Positions 49,201-61,085 of a DNA stretch of 64,000 nucleotides are shown here, piece by piece. How positions within the stretch are numbered: position 1 is the first letter of the stretch; every line of letters starts with the position of its first letter. The notes beneath the pieces are model-generated. The model ran no database searches. It was given only the letters and a program-made list of their open reading frames with translations, and was not told the origin of the DNA. The translations under genes and the position numbers were made by a program. The stretch is from Tyto alba (taxonomy: Eukaryota > Chordata > Aves > Strigiformes > Tytonidae): assembly GCF_018691265.1 (NCBI RefSeq), contig NW_024881295.1:14224314-14288313 (forward strand). Direction: 5' to 3'.

Positions 49201-52200
49201 TCTGTGGTGCAGCTTTAAAATAAACGGATAAATAAAGCCCAAAGAAATTAAAAGAAAACCATAACTTTAGACTGATTCTAGAACTGCTTTTGTTTTCTGT
49301 CAACAATGGAACTTTAAATGAAGAAGAGAGAGAGAGAGACCAGACAAGTAAAAATAACCCTATTCCAATGGATAGTTTTTCTGCCACAGACTAAAATTAG
49401 CAACATGGCACTGTGCAAGCACAGAACAAAGGGAGCTACTTTGCCCCATACCCTTTGCAATAAGAAAAAGGCAATTTAAAAAAAGGCAGCCAGGTCCTTT
49501 GATTTTCTTATTTGACTACCCTTCCTTGAATGTCCTTTATTTGTAAGGCTTGTTTCTGCATTCCTGACAAACCCCAAATTCCTCAGCTCCCGTGTTTGGG
49601 GCCACATGAGAGCTGTCAGATCAGGCCTTCGCTCTGCTTCCTATGGAATAGGCTCCCTTCTCAGATGGGGAGCTCCTCCAGAATAGAAATAACTAATGAT
49701 AGTGTGACTACTTGAAAGCCACATGGAGGGCGGAAAGAGATGCTATTCACTTCGGCAGTACAAATAAAGTGAGAGCTTTCTTTCTACAGGCATGTGTGGG
49801 AAGGGCAACAACAGAGCAATTACATGGTGGGTGGGAAAGGGGATTTTGTCACTTTGGCAGTGCTGACAGACAGAAATAAACTGCTTCTAGGGGGATAGCA
49901 GGGTAAGAACTTGCACATCAAGAGCATAAGCAGAATTAAAATGGGCCCTTCAGGGGATTTATTGAGGGCTGTTTCTTTTTTTTTTTTTTTTTAAGTGCCT
50001 AAGGCTCCTACTATTTCATTGTGTGGAAGCCAAGAATCAGGAGTGGGGAGAGAGTGAGCAAGCTGCATCCAAACTGGTAAGGAACAGTTCTGACTGCAAG
50101 AATGTGATTGCAACCCTTATGCAGCTGTTTACAGATGTGGGGGAATGGCACGTTCAGCGTGTAGGGCCAGTGAGGGAAGGAGTCATGGTCAAGAAGGCAG
50201 CATGCAAGAAACCTTTTCCCCTTTTCAAACCAATAATGGAGTCCGTTTCCTCTTTTCTGTGTGTAAAACAATGCCATGTATTGGCCACGGTGTCCAGAGA
50301 GGTATAATACTGCCTTAGGGCACATGACACATTGCCAATATGAGGCAGTAAATTATTTGAACTGCTCTGAATTTAGATGCATGGTCACTTGAATTCCCTC
50401 TATCTGTGACAGACTTTTTCAGCGGGTGCCATTGTGCTCCTCTCACTTTTTCTTGGTTTCCCTGGAATTCCATATTAGTCATATGAAGTCAGAAGGCAAA
50501 GTCTGCTCCAGTTCATCTGGAAGAGGGGAATGAAGCATAGCTGTTCTGTACCCACGACTGCAGGGTGCTGTTGGCCTTCTGTGGGAAATAAATAGCATTA
50601 CTAACACGGGTTACAATAACAATGTATTGTTAATATACACATTCTGGTCATGGAGATGGTTTTGCTTCTTTTTTATGCTTTTTCTCTCAAAAATAAAACA
50701 ACTAGTGGTGCCCACCAGTGTAGACTGACATGGACAGTTGCAATGCCAACCTTCCAAATTGGAAATAGCAGACTGCTGAGAAAGAAATGTAAGAAATATG
50801 ATATATGGAATACACAGGGATATGTCCATGCAGCAGAGGTTCATTCTGCTCATCTCTATCCCTTATGCCCATGTCAGGGGGAACGCTCCAATATAGAAAA
50901 TCCAGCAGATTCCCTCCCCCTTCCCTGTCCAGAAGTGGTGATGGAGGGGATGTTGTCAACCTTCTCCTCCCGTGCTGAGTGCTGCAAAGGGCTGGGTAGT
51001 GGAGCTTCCCTTCACACACAAAACTTGTGCTGCTATTTCACAGACCCTAGGTTTCACCCGAGATGCCAACAAACAATTTTGAGTGGCTCACCATTTAGCG
51101 GTGCCAAGACTGGGCAACTCATTACACTCATTTGGTGCAACATTGCTTGTAACAGCAGGCTGTGCTGCCATGCGGTGTGCTACAGCTAAAAGAGAATAAG
51201 CCTGCCTTCAGCAAGACAGCCTAGAGATTTTTTAGATGGCAGATGATTGGTGATGTCACATAAAATTGACAGCTCTTCAGACAAAAGGAAGAAGTTTGAC
51301 TTAATGAGTGCTATGGGTGGGTGTATAAGCAAAGATTTTTCTAAGAATTTTCATTACCTGGGAAAGGCAATTTTCAGCTGAATTGACATTCCAGTAATTA
51401 AGGGCCAATGTAGAGAATCTTGGTCATTATAACTATTTAAATTTCCAAATTGCTTAGTTTAGAATTGCTTATGGTTGAACTGCTACTGACAGTTCCATCA
51501 CTTTCTATTCTCAGCCAGCTTGATTGGCAAATTGATGAGGTCTGTACCACGCAGCCACGGTTCCATCTTGGTACCAGAAATCAGTACCTGGAGCAGAACA
51601 ACTAACATCAACCGCGGTCAGATCAAATCACAATGAATTAAAATTTTATGTTCACTTCTTGATAGTGTATATGCATGTTAAAAGGGTCACTGGGTGGCAG
51701 ATTCTTGAAAACTGTGGTGTAGGGACTTGTAGTATTTCAGTTACTTAAATTTACATTATCGGTGCATGCTTTCTGTCAGATTAGTTGGAATCAACATTGC
51801 TGGGCTAATACAAAACTTAATATTTTTCTGGATTTTTTCCCTCTGTGTTGACAGCCTTGTGTGGACAATGCTTTTCAAATGGTGAATGCTATTTTGTGGT
51901 TATAGGAACTTTTTTCAGAAATGGGTAAAAGAAACATCTGGACCTTCCGAGGAGGTTGCATTGTGTCTTTAAGCAACTTTCCTAATTTTGAAAATAAGCC
52001 ACTATATGCTCTATCTGCCAGTAGTTTTAATTCTCTTGTCAAACCACAGTCAAAGAGATTGGGGGAGAGAAACCATATTTTTATTTTAACAATTTAGAAG
52101 ATTTTGTGCATTATTCTGCAAGAATGAAGGCACTGGATCTCTTTTAGCTTTATCATGTTGGCCTCCTTTTTCCCCCCTGTAAAAATGTATTAACTTATCA

Positions 52201-53129
52201 TGTACTTTGTTCTACTGACTTAGAGAGACTTTTTTTTTTTTTTTAGTCCCTCTTCCTCTGTACTGTCACTTTTGATTCACAGTTGCTAAGCGTTGCAAAA
52301 GCTCACCAGAGGGACACTCTCGTAGTGTGATTTGCAAACTTTGAAATAACACCCACCAGCAGAAGCACCATATGCTACGAAGTTGCACAGTAAACTGACA
52401 GCAGTATTTCATTTATAATTTGAATTTCCAAAAATGTCAGCATTTTTCACATCAACAAATGCCTCTCATCCTGCAGTGCATGGCTCCTTCCTCTGAGTGG
52501 ACATTAAATTATGCTAATTCTGCTTAAATTTCTACAGACTTTATTAATGACAGCCACATTAAAATCAATTAATTTTTATTATGGTAACTTGTAACATTGA
52601 GACAAAATAAATCTGTGAATTTTCTGAATGGTTAGCTAAGTCATTGGGCTTACACACTGTACAAATGGGCCTGTAGTTTACAGCATGTGGACTTTGTGTC
52701 TCTCTGTAACATTGATAATCCAGTGCACCCTTTTTGATAATAAAATAAAGTACCAAGGAATGTTTTTTTAATCAATCAAAGGCAAACTTCACATAAAACA
52801 CAAGCTGTTCCCTTTGTGGTTAATTTTCATCCAGCTGCACTTAAGTACAACAGAGCCAGCAGAGAAAACTACTTGGCAACACTTCCTAATTAGGGGACAT
52901 TAGTTACAGCTAAATACTGTACAATTTCTATGTTATAAGAGTTCATCTAAATCAATGTTATTATGGCACTAAAGGAATTAATAATGATTTCATACTTAGA
53001 AGCTGTTGCCAAACTACCCATTAGTTCAGAGTTTAAAATGACTTTACAATGAAATCTCTAAATCTGCATTACATAAAACACTGGAGCATTCACCGACAAT
53101 CACACACGGCACTTCTATTGTGTATTAAT
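46246..53129. other. Mostly non-coding stretch
   Basis: The first 500 bases are moderately CpG-rich, then the DNA is AT-rich. T-runs lie at 48732-48747, 49976-49992 and 52230-52244, with a GA tract at 49325-49338. At 47168-47282 a CAG acceptor and GTGAGG donor bound a segment open in all three frames, so it gives no coding evidence. A 179-codon frame at 50650-51189 is listed separately. Confidence 0.55.
50650..51189 (+). other. Longest open frame in the window (179 codons), probably chance
   Basis: Starts MEMVLLLFYAFSLKNK and ends in a Cys-rich segment (LCCHAVCYS). Cysteines are frequent in the second half (about 14 in all), but they form no pattern that I recognise. A minus-strand frame of 105 codons overlaps it (50702-51019). 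One frame of this size is not unexpected by chance in 64 kb read in six frames. No promoter, splice context or domain supports it. Confidence 0.15.
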
Positions 53130-53500
53130 AACCGCGCCTGATGGCATCCCGTTTTCATGCCGGAGTGTTGCCGGGGCGGGTGAAAGAGAGAGAGGGAGGA
53201 AAAGGCCCCGCGAGACCAGGCACACATCCTCACAAACTGCGAAAGTGAGATCTCTCTCTGAGAACGGCGATCGGTCTGCCCGCTGGGAGATTCGATGCGG
53301 ATTTTGTGGGGCGGGGTGGGGTGGGGGACACAGGCAGAGCCACTAGCGAAACCACAGATCCTTCGTACACGGGCAGTTCAGATTCTTATGGCGAAATGTC
53401 AGACGGGGCGCGCAGGGTTGTGGCGTGGGATCCCAGCCCCTCGGTTCATCGAGGAACGTGGCTGGCTCCTGGGCCACCGATTCAGACGTGCCTCTCCACT
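53130..53500. other. CpG-rich patch with G-quadruplex motif
   Basis: CpG frequency rises sharply compared with the AT-rich DNA to the left, with CCGCGCC, GCCGGGGCGGG and repeated CGCG/GCGA. A GA-rich tract (AAAGAGAGAGAGGGAGG) lies within it. The patch might be a small CpG island. I cannot place a transcription start or first exon. Confidence 0.5.
53308..53327 (+). other. Perfect G-quadruplex motif
   Basis: GGGG-C-GGGG-T-GGGG-T-GGGGG: four runs of four or more G with single-base loops on the plus strand, the most stable class of intramolecular G-quadruplex. Confidence 0.9.
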
Positions 53501-56500
53501 TAGGGTGGAGAACTTGTTATGGAGCTGATGATATATGCTAAAACGATTATATCGCTTTTTGTTGCATCTTGTGTTTCTAGCAGCATCTGCCTTGTTAAAA
53601 ATTATGGCTTAGCATTTCCAAATCAATCCAAATCATAAAAAAAAAAAAAAAAAAAAGGAGAAACATTAACCTGTTATGCAGATGGAGAATTTCTTTCAGG
53701 TTATTTCTTATGCAATGGGGATCCATGAGTGCCTACTGCTGTCATAGCAGCCACGGCTCAGCAGCCTTGTCTGTAAAATGGGAAGTGAGATCGAGACCAG
53801 ACTGGGTGCACAGGGCAAACACTTGGGCTGCACAGAGGCGAGGAAGCTGCAGAGCTGCGAGTCTGCAGTGCCTGAGCAGAGGCTTCGCAAGGAGGAAGCC
53901 TGAATGGCTTAAAGCCCTCTTTGTGCTCACTCGATTTGAGACAACCCCGGTTCCTCCCGTTTCCCTCAGCACAATTTACAGTACAACTTACAGTACTTGT
54001 TGGTCTTCAACCCTACCCAGAGTTATTGCTATGCCGGAAAACACTTAGCTGTACCCTTCATTTCCAGTGCCATGGGGACCTTCTCCCTTAGTGTCCAGCT
54101 CCTTTTTGTCTCATTCTGCCCCTTCTGTTCAGCGTGGTGGACGAGGTATGGTACGTGCAGAGATACCTGCATTCGAGGGGGGTCTGCCTCACAGCTTCAT
54201 TGGTTTATTTCTAAGAAATGGACAGAGAAACACTACTGTTGGTGCAGGGAACAGCTGCTCAATTAATATGTTTTAGAGCAAATCAGGATCAAAGCAGGTT
54301 ATTGATTTATTAATGGCATGTAATTAACTGGCAATCAGTGAACTATACATCCAGGGTCAACGTCAGCAGCACGACAGATAAACCACAATACAAGACGCTT
54401 ACAAAATGTAAATTAACACTTGCAAATTCAAGAAAGGCCTTCCATAAGTGAGCCCAAAAAGTTTTAACCCCCTGCCCTCCCACCACATCCACTCCACAGG
54501 AGGGGGAGGAGGGACCCCCCAAGGTCACATATGCCCGCCGGTGGTGCAGGTCCCCACGCGTTGTGCTCCGCTCTGTCAGTCCACTCACGGTGTCCCCAGG
54601 GAGGAGGCACCACTTAGCCCTGATGGAGGTGGAATGTGAGTGGGTCTCAGTGAGCGTGGGCCCCGCAAGAAGGGTGAGAGAACCCTGCAGGAGTTTCAAG
54701 GCCAGCAAAGGAAAAGTCACGTTTGGCAAACACACGCAGAGTTTTAGAAGACAGCTCCTGAGCTGCTGGCTTTGAGGAGCTGACCTCCAACCACTTTATA
54801 AAAGTTGTTTTGCTGTGCTGCCCTAGGATGGGAACATCAGAAGGATCAGTAGATAGATGCAAAATTAAGACGTCATCTGTGGGAACATGAGAAGAATGTA
54901 TTTTTAGATGGATACAGGTATCCACAATCACCTAAAGAAGATAGGCAATACTGGGAGATGTGTAAGCCTTTAACTGAAATAATCACCCGAAATAATCACC
55001 TGTGCAGACTACGTTTTTTAAAGTTTTATTCCATCTGTGGACAGAAGCAGTAATGATCAGACAGGGCTGCTAATCCAAACGTATCCAAACCAGCTGGCCC
55101 TGCTGGGTACATGTGCATGGCACTCCGTGTGGGACACCCCAGAAGAACAAGAGGCACAAGGCCAAGCGCCTGAGGGCCTGCCCAGAGTAGGAACCAGGCA
55201 GGCAGCAATGCTGCAGGTAGGTGTGTGCCCATAGCCCAGGGTACCACCGGCCTGGGGCAGCATTAACCATCGTGCCCATATCTTAGATATACAAGATATC
55301 CAGGCTTTCACTCACATCATCACTGCTATTCTTTAGATAGGCAACAGAGTACTCTGCCTGCAAACCACAATCTTTTGCCTTTCAGTTTATAGTGAAAGCA
55401 CTTTTTGTTTAAGAAAACATATCTATATTAGTACTAAAATTTTATTTTAGTGAAACAGTAATATTTACACTACAAGTACACTAACAGATAGTGCTGTATC
55501 TTTTTACGTATGGAGCAAAGGGTTGACTTGCAACAGACTGCTATTTTGATAAGAATACCTTCTGCTTAGGAACTATTCTTAAGTTTATTTTTCAAGCGTT
55601 ATTCCAAATCCATGTTATAAAATGTTTATACGTGCACTTAGGAGCGTGGTTACGGTATATAGCTGCAAAAGAAAAAAAAAACACAAACACCCCACAACTC
55701 GTGTCTTTTTGCATACTTAACATGTCAGAACAGATATGCAGTTCTCTCACCCTTGGGCCATGCAAACCTAACCCTCCCAACAGAGGGGGTGCTGCTAAAG
55801 TGCCCGCATCCCCCCCACCTCTGCCAGCGCGCTCCCGTGGAGCTCGCCTCCGCACCACGCGCAGTCGCGGGGCAGCCCAAGGAATCCCGAGGGAACCGGA
55901 GCAGGTCTGTCACCTTAAGGATGTGAAAGGAGATGTTCCTGTGACAATAAAAGCACTTCTAAGTGCACCTCCAATCATAAATCATTTTCAAAATTGCTCC
56001 TGGCTCTTTAATTTCTTTCATTTGGAGGATTTATAGCGCACTGACATGCCAGAATGTTTACTCCATGGGCTGCCCGTCACGTGGTGCCCCATTGGCAAGG
56101 TACCAGGCTCCGGTCTGCGTTAATCTAAACCTCTGCAATGATCATCTGCAGTTTCTAATAAATGACTGATAACTCTGTGCGTAACTCTTGCAGTGATTAA
56201 AGTTAACATCGGTACAGAGTGCAGGCTGTTTCAGCCATTTTTTGACGGCTATTTGCCATTTTTTCTTTTTAGTATTTCCATCACTGAAACAAAAAGCTTC
56301 TTGTTTGAAAATTATTTATGGAGTGTTGCAGAGCTTTATAAGATTTTCATACACCACTCTGCGAGCTGGTATCCTTTTCGATTAGAGTGTACTCTCAATT
56401 TCAGTCCATGGATGAGAACGATTTGATTTCTTTTCATAGTTTGCAGCTCCAGAAATGTCCATGAATATGTATTGCATCTTTTGACACTCCTTTGTGCCGG

Positions 56501-56516
56501 CTTTTGGGGAAGGCTG
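53501..56516. other. Non-coding stretch
   Basis: An A-run of 20 at 53637-53656. A CCTTGTCTGTAAAATGGGAAG at 53764-53784 resembles the MIR core but stands alone. A CpG-rich patch lies at about 55780-55910. Overlapping frames on both strands (for example 53710-54048, 54343-54735 and 55632-56036) show no domain. Confidence 0.55.
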
Positions 56517-56605
56517 TGCAGAATCAGAGAAGTTAAAGATGGAATGGACCCAACAGACCATCCAGCCCGTCTGCCTCCCCGCACAGGCTTGTGCTTTCTG
56601 AACGT
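56517..56605 (-). mobile_element. Old CR1 LINE 3'-end fragment, minus strand
   Basis: The plus strand reads AGAATCAGAGAAGTTAAAG, ATGGAATGGACCCAACAG, ACCATCCAGCCC. This is the reverse complement of a CR1 3' end ('agaatcacagaa..aaagatggaaaggacc..agatcatccagtcc'). The element therefore lies on the minus strand and is cut short within about 100 to 150 bases. It is more diverged than the copy at 61 kb and looks like a different, older subfamily. The right limit is uncertain. Confidence 0.65.
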
Positions 56606-58047
56606 AGCTGTCTCGGATTCGGTGGGGTCGCAGCTGAGGGGCTTCTTCTACTTCCCCAGTGGGCTGCCAAACAGCCTCACCTAACTACTTACAGAAAGAC
56701 TTGTTGGTACTCACCCTGAATTTTCTGTTTGTTATTTTTGCCTGGTGCACGTGATACAAACCCAGTACTTTGTATCAATCCATTTCCCTCCACTGCTGGA
56801 ATTCACGTTTACCTCCATCAACACCTTATTGCCCGTTTGCATTAGTGACATGTAAGGGCACTAGCCAGGAACCACAACACATCGCAGTAAGTGCTGTGTG
56901 AAAACAGAACAAAAAAAATCAATCCCTGCCTCAGTGAGTCAATTGCTCAGATGAATTAAATTTGCAGCACGCACGACAAGAAACAAGGAATAAACGCTGA
57001 GGTCTGGAAGGTGAAGCATTTCAAAGTTACAAACCACTAAGGCTGCTCGTGCCACCATACCTCAACCTTTGTAAATGCCACTTTCAGTGACAATGTTGGT
57101 CCCTGGTCCGTCTGTCTCTCTTCCAGCCATCCCCAAAGTTAAATCCATAGGTCTGCGAGCCCTTTTTTTTGTGGTCTCAGTATTCCTCCTCTCCTGATGA
57201 GGCACTGTATTTCTGGCAGGTTTACTCCCACTCTTCTTGCCTGCATCACCTCACTCTTGCTATGCAGCTGCCAGTTCTTGCTCCTGATCTTCTGAGGCAT
57301 CCCCCACACACACTTTTCCTTCCACTTTCCCTGCTCGTGCTGGCACCCCCCGTTTCCTTTGTTTCTCTAACCCGTGCCCGTGTCTTTCTCTCCCTTTAGC
57401 CTAGCTTTTGCCTGCCGGTGGCATTACACTCCTCTTGCCGGCACCACGCACTGTACTAACACCACAACAGGCAGGTGCCAAGGATCAGGGCCATTTTCCC
57501 CCTTGCTGCAGGTTCATGATCTGAAATGTGGGAATTTCACAGAGCTCAACCGCCAGAGTTTCTAGATGTGGGCTGAAAACCCCCAGCCCACTCTGTATTT
57601 TTATTCAGCTTTATTTTCTGACTCCTTTTTAAAAGAAAGTTCAGCTGAGGAGGACATCTACCTAGAAAGTTTCAGTCCAAGCAATTAGCTCGCCAACGCC
57701 ACAACTGGAGCATAATGGTGAATATGACATTTATGACTCTTACAAGTGCTAGGGACTCTAAATTCTGCCTAGAATGAGCATAGTTTCTAAGGAAGGATTT
57801 AAAGCTCTGCTTGTGCTTTGCTCATGCACTTCACTACTCTTCTCTGGAAACGTACCCTATTGACCAATTACACTGTGTTCAAACACACAAGCAGCAATTA
57901 ACTTACTTATCTGCCTCACCTGTCACACGTGTATTTAAAATTCTGTCTTAGCATCTCAGTGTTTCTTAATCTCGTCAGCAAAACCCAAAGCACTGATGTA
58001 TTCTGAGGGGCTACGCTTTTTTTTTTTTTTTTTCTCTCCGTGTGTTG
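56606..58047. other. Non-coding stretch
   Basis: Mixed composition with a T-run at 58017-58033. The plus frames at 57169-57565 are Pro/Leu/Cys-rich and unrecognised. Confidence 0.55.
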
Positions 58048-58117
58048 CACCAGTTTTACACCCCATTGAGTTCAGGAGAGGTACACAGCAGGAAATTAGG
58101 CCCAAAGTACATATATA
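58048..58117. repeat. Ancient amniote interspersed repeat fragment
   Basis: TGCACCAGTTTTACACC, CCATTGAGTTCAGGAGAGGT and AAATTAGGCCCAAAG appear in the same order as a widespread sauropsid repeat motif ('ccagttttacacc..ccattgacttca..ggagttac..aatttggcccaa'). I do not assign a family name. Confidence 0.5.
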
Positions 58118-61085
58118 GGTTTAAATCAGTTTCTAAAACACTGTAACACACTGCTCTGCAGCCCTCTAATGGAGAAAATGGCAGACACGTTCAGCAAAAT
58201 GAAATGGAATTAACGCTTAACAAAGACATTTCCCCTGGAGGAGACAGCTCTGAAAACACATACTCGATTAAGAGCAGACACATATTCTCCTGCAGTTGAA
58301 GTGACTTCTATTTATACATTTATTTGTTTATTCAGAGCAGAAGGTCACGAGCTTTCTTTTTCGTGAGAAGCAGGGGTGGGGGTTGAATGACATTAGATTA
58401 GTGGGAAGAGCGCAGGTGAAGCCTCCTGGAGCCCTCAGCCTCCCCACTGTCGCTGGGGAGGTCACTGCTGCTGGGGACGTCCCCGCTTCTCTGCGGGGTC
58501 TCTGAGAGGGTCTGGGGGCAGAGGTGCCACGTGCCCAGTGTGTCCGGCCATTAACACCCAGCCATCCCCCCTGAAACTGTTACACCTTGCCACTGCCCTC
58601 TCATCCGCCTGTGGTCTAACACAGTGCATTTAACAAGCAGTGTCCTCTCCCGTGTTGCTAATGCACCCGTTTCACCCCGACTGGCTGTGTGGAGTTGCTT
58701 CGGGCTACGTTTGCTCCTTCCTCTCTGGCAAATCCTAAACCAGCGTAACACCACGACGCTCCTGCTTGTCAGCGGTTCTTGTTAGGAGGCCTCTGCATTG
58801 GGATCTTACCTGGCATTTTCAAGACAAGCTTAAGAAAAGTTTCAGAAATTGTGAAACAGCTTTGCTTTCAATCTGCTGGGGATACCTTTTAGGATGTCTT
58901 TACTTCTGTCTCAGCTGCCTTGTCCTTAGCTTAAGTGCCTTAAAGAAACGGGAGTTGTGGGAATTCACTCAAGATAACAGTAGGGAAATGGAAAGTTATT
59001 TTTCTCAAACGCTGCAGGAATATACCCGCTCTGGATCCCATCAAGTTGTTCGACAACAAGTTGTTGGACATTCACACTGTAATGGTAGCCAAAGATATTT
59101 GTCATTTCTGACTCTTCCTGTAAGCTGAGGCATTAGTCACAGAGCTGTGCCTTTTTTTAAAAAACTTGCATCCCACGCTCAGGAATAAAGCAGGAAACCA
59201 TATAAAGATTATTCTCATCTCATTAGCCAAACTGAACAAGCCAAATGACCCATGCTAGCTCTCCAAGAAATGCAGTGGTTCCCAGTCCAGCATCAGCATG
59301 TCTTTGAGGTATTTATTTAACGCCTTATTTAAACAGTTGCAGGGCAGGTCACTTTTCAGACCATGAATTTTTAGGAAACTTTCTGAAGCACGTTTAGCAG
59401 AAGGGACGCAGGACGATATTACAGAGTGGCACCAATATTTTTGTCTGTACTTGCCATCTCCAAGGATGGGTGTGGTCTGGCTGCCATATGGGGAAAAATA
59501 CATATTTGTGTAGATGTTCCCCACTCTGCTGTCATCAAACACTGAAATAGCCCGTTTAAAAGTGCTGAAGAAATTAGACTGAAGTCCCTGATGCCTACAT
59601 CTATAGTCAGAGGGGCATTACTGGATGATGTGATCCTAACAGATTGCAGGGTTTCTTTTTTTACAACGTTAGAGGACTCAGCAACCCTGAAGGGACTGAG
59701 GGAGGGAGGATGGAGAGGATGAAACCACCTGGATGTGCAGCATTGCAGGTTTAAAGCTCCAAGTCCCAGGGCTCAGCACACACAGTGCATCTGTTTAACA
59801 TCTTTGCTGTTTCTGGGCTTCACCCTGAGAATTGCTCCAGCGCTGTGCGCCACAGAGCATCCCCCCTGCACTCGCATTAGGCTTCTCTTAACGTTCAGAG
59901 GGAAACAACAAAAGTACCCTTTTTCCTTTACAGCGCTTTCACTTTCTACCTAATGAAGGCAGAATATAAAATGTAGAAGGAAAAAGCAGTTCCTCCCGTA
60001 CAGTAGAATTTCCTTTTCAGTTATTTTTAATCTGACATCTGCTTTAACATGCACTCCCTCACTACATTTATTTTAATTTTTTCCCTCGTGTTTTATTATT
60101 TACCTCCTGTTCCAAAGAGATCACAAAAGATTACACTTCTGTGAAGCAGTAACAGCGGTGGTGATGATCTCTCTTACTTCTCACAACTTCTCTTTTTACC
60201 CCTCTGTTTTTCCTTTATCTACAGCTTCCTGTCACTGCCCTCCCAGAGGCCTCGTTACAGTCGCTATCAGATGGGGTGATGGCATTCATGGGTTTTTTTG
60301 GAATTGGATAGATTTGTGCCAACTAGAACACAAAGCACTTCTTGTTCAGAGCCTGGATAGTCATTCTTTGCTGTGGTTCAATTCATGCCTTTAAATAAGA
60401 GCAAGAAATCACGCTCTGGGTCAGCTGGTGCCTGTACTTTGAAGAAATTCCAAGACTCTGCTGAAGGCAGCAGAAAGCAGCCAGTGATGAGATGTGCCAG
60501 CCTTCAGCCAGAGTTCTGACATGATGCCGGCTGAATGTTTTATTTCCCCTGGAAATGAAGATAACATCCTTAATCAACTTACGCGTAATTAAACTAAATC
60601 ATGGAAAATATGCATTCTCCAGATTCTCCTCAGAAATTCTCTGGTCTGAGAATTAGGGTAGAAAAAACCCCAAGTTCTTGATGGACTACTTATCACCACA
60701 GACAGTTTTAGCACTTTCCACCCCCAGGACAGCCTCTCGGGCAGTAAGAGCATGGGCTGGTTCATGCAACCAGCAGGCACGATGGTAAGCCTGGCAGCTC
60801 CTCCATCAGCACGCTTGCCCTCCAGGGTGCAACAGTGGCAGGGTTCCCTAGCCCACAGGATTACCAGACCAGCCTTGTCACTAGCCTCAGCCCAGACATG
60901 GGAAGTGAACTGGCTGGCTGGTTTGCTTGCTCACTGGTTTGTTATGACTAAAAAATAGGTGAGAACTCAGTCTTTGAATAAAAAAAGATCTTGTGCCATT
61001 ACTGAAACAGAAATATCAGCTTATAAAGCTTTCCTTTACTTTTCTGGGCAAAACATTACCCACTTTGGAGTTTGGTTTCCAGAGG
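58118..61085. other. Non-coding stretch
   Basis: Contains a CTCF-like motif at 58159-58172 (minus) and a GC-rich segment at about 58420-58530. The frame at 58766-59128 (120 codons) has a hydrophobic stretch but no recognised domain. The minus frame at 59255-59542 (95 codons) is likewise unrecognised. Confidence 0.55.

Noticed and set aside
53764..53784. MIR-like TCTGTAAAATGGGAAG
   Set aside because: Only one short block matches and neither head nor tail is recognisable, so it was not listed as a SINE.
58766..59128. 120-codon frame with a hydrophobic stretch
   Set aside because: One Leu/Cys-rich segment only. No recognisable family and no exon signals.
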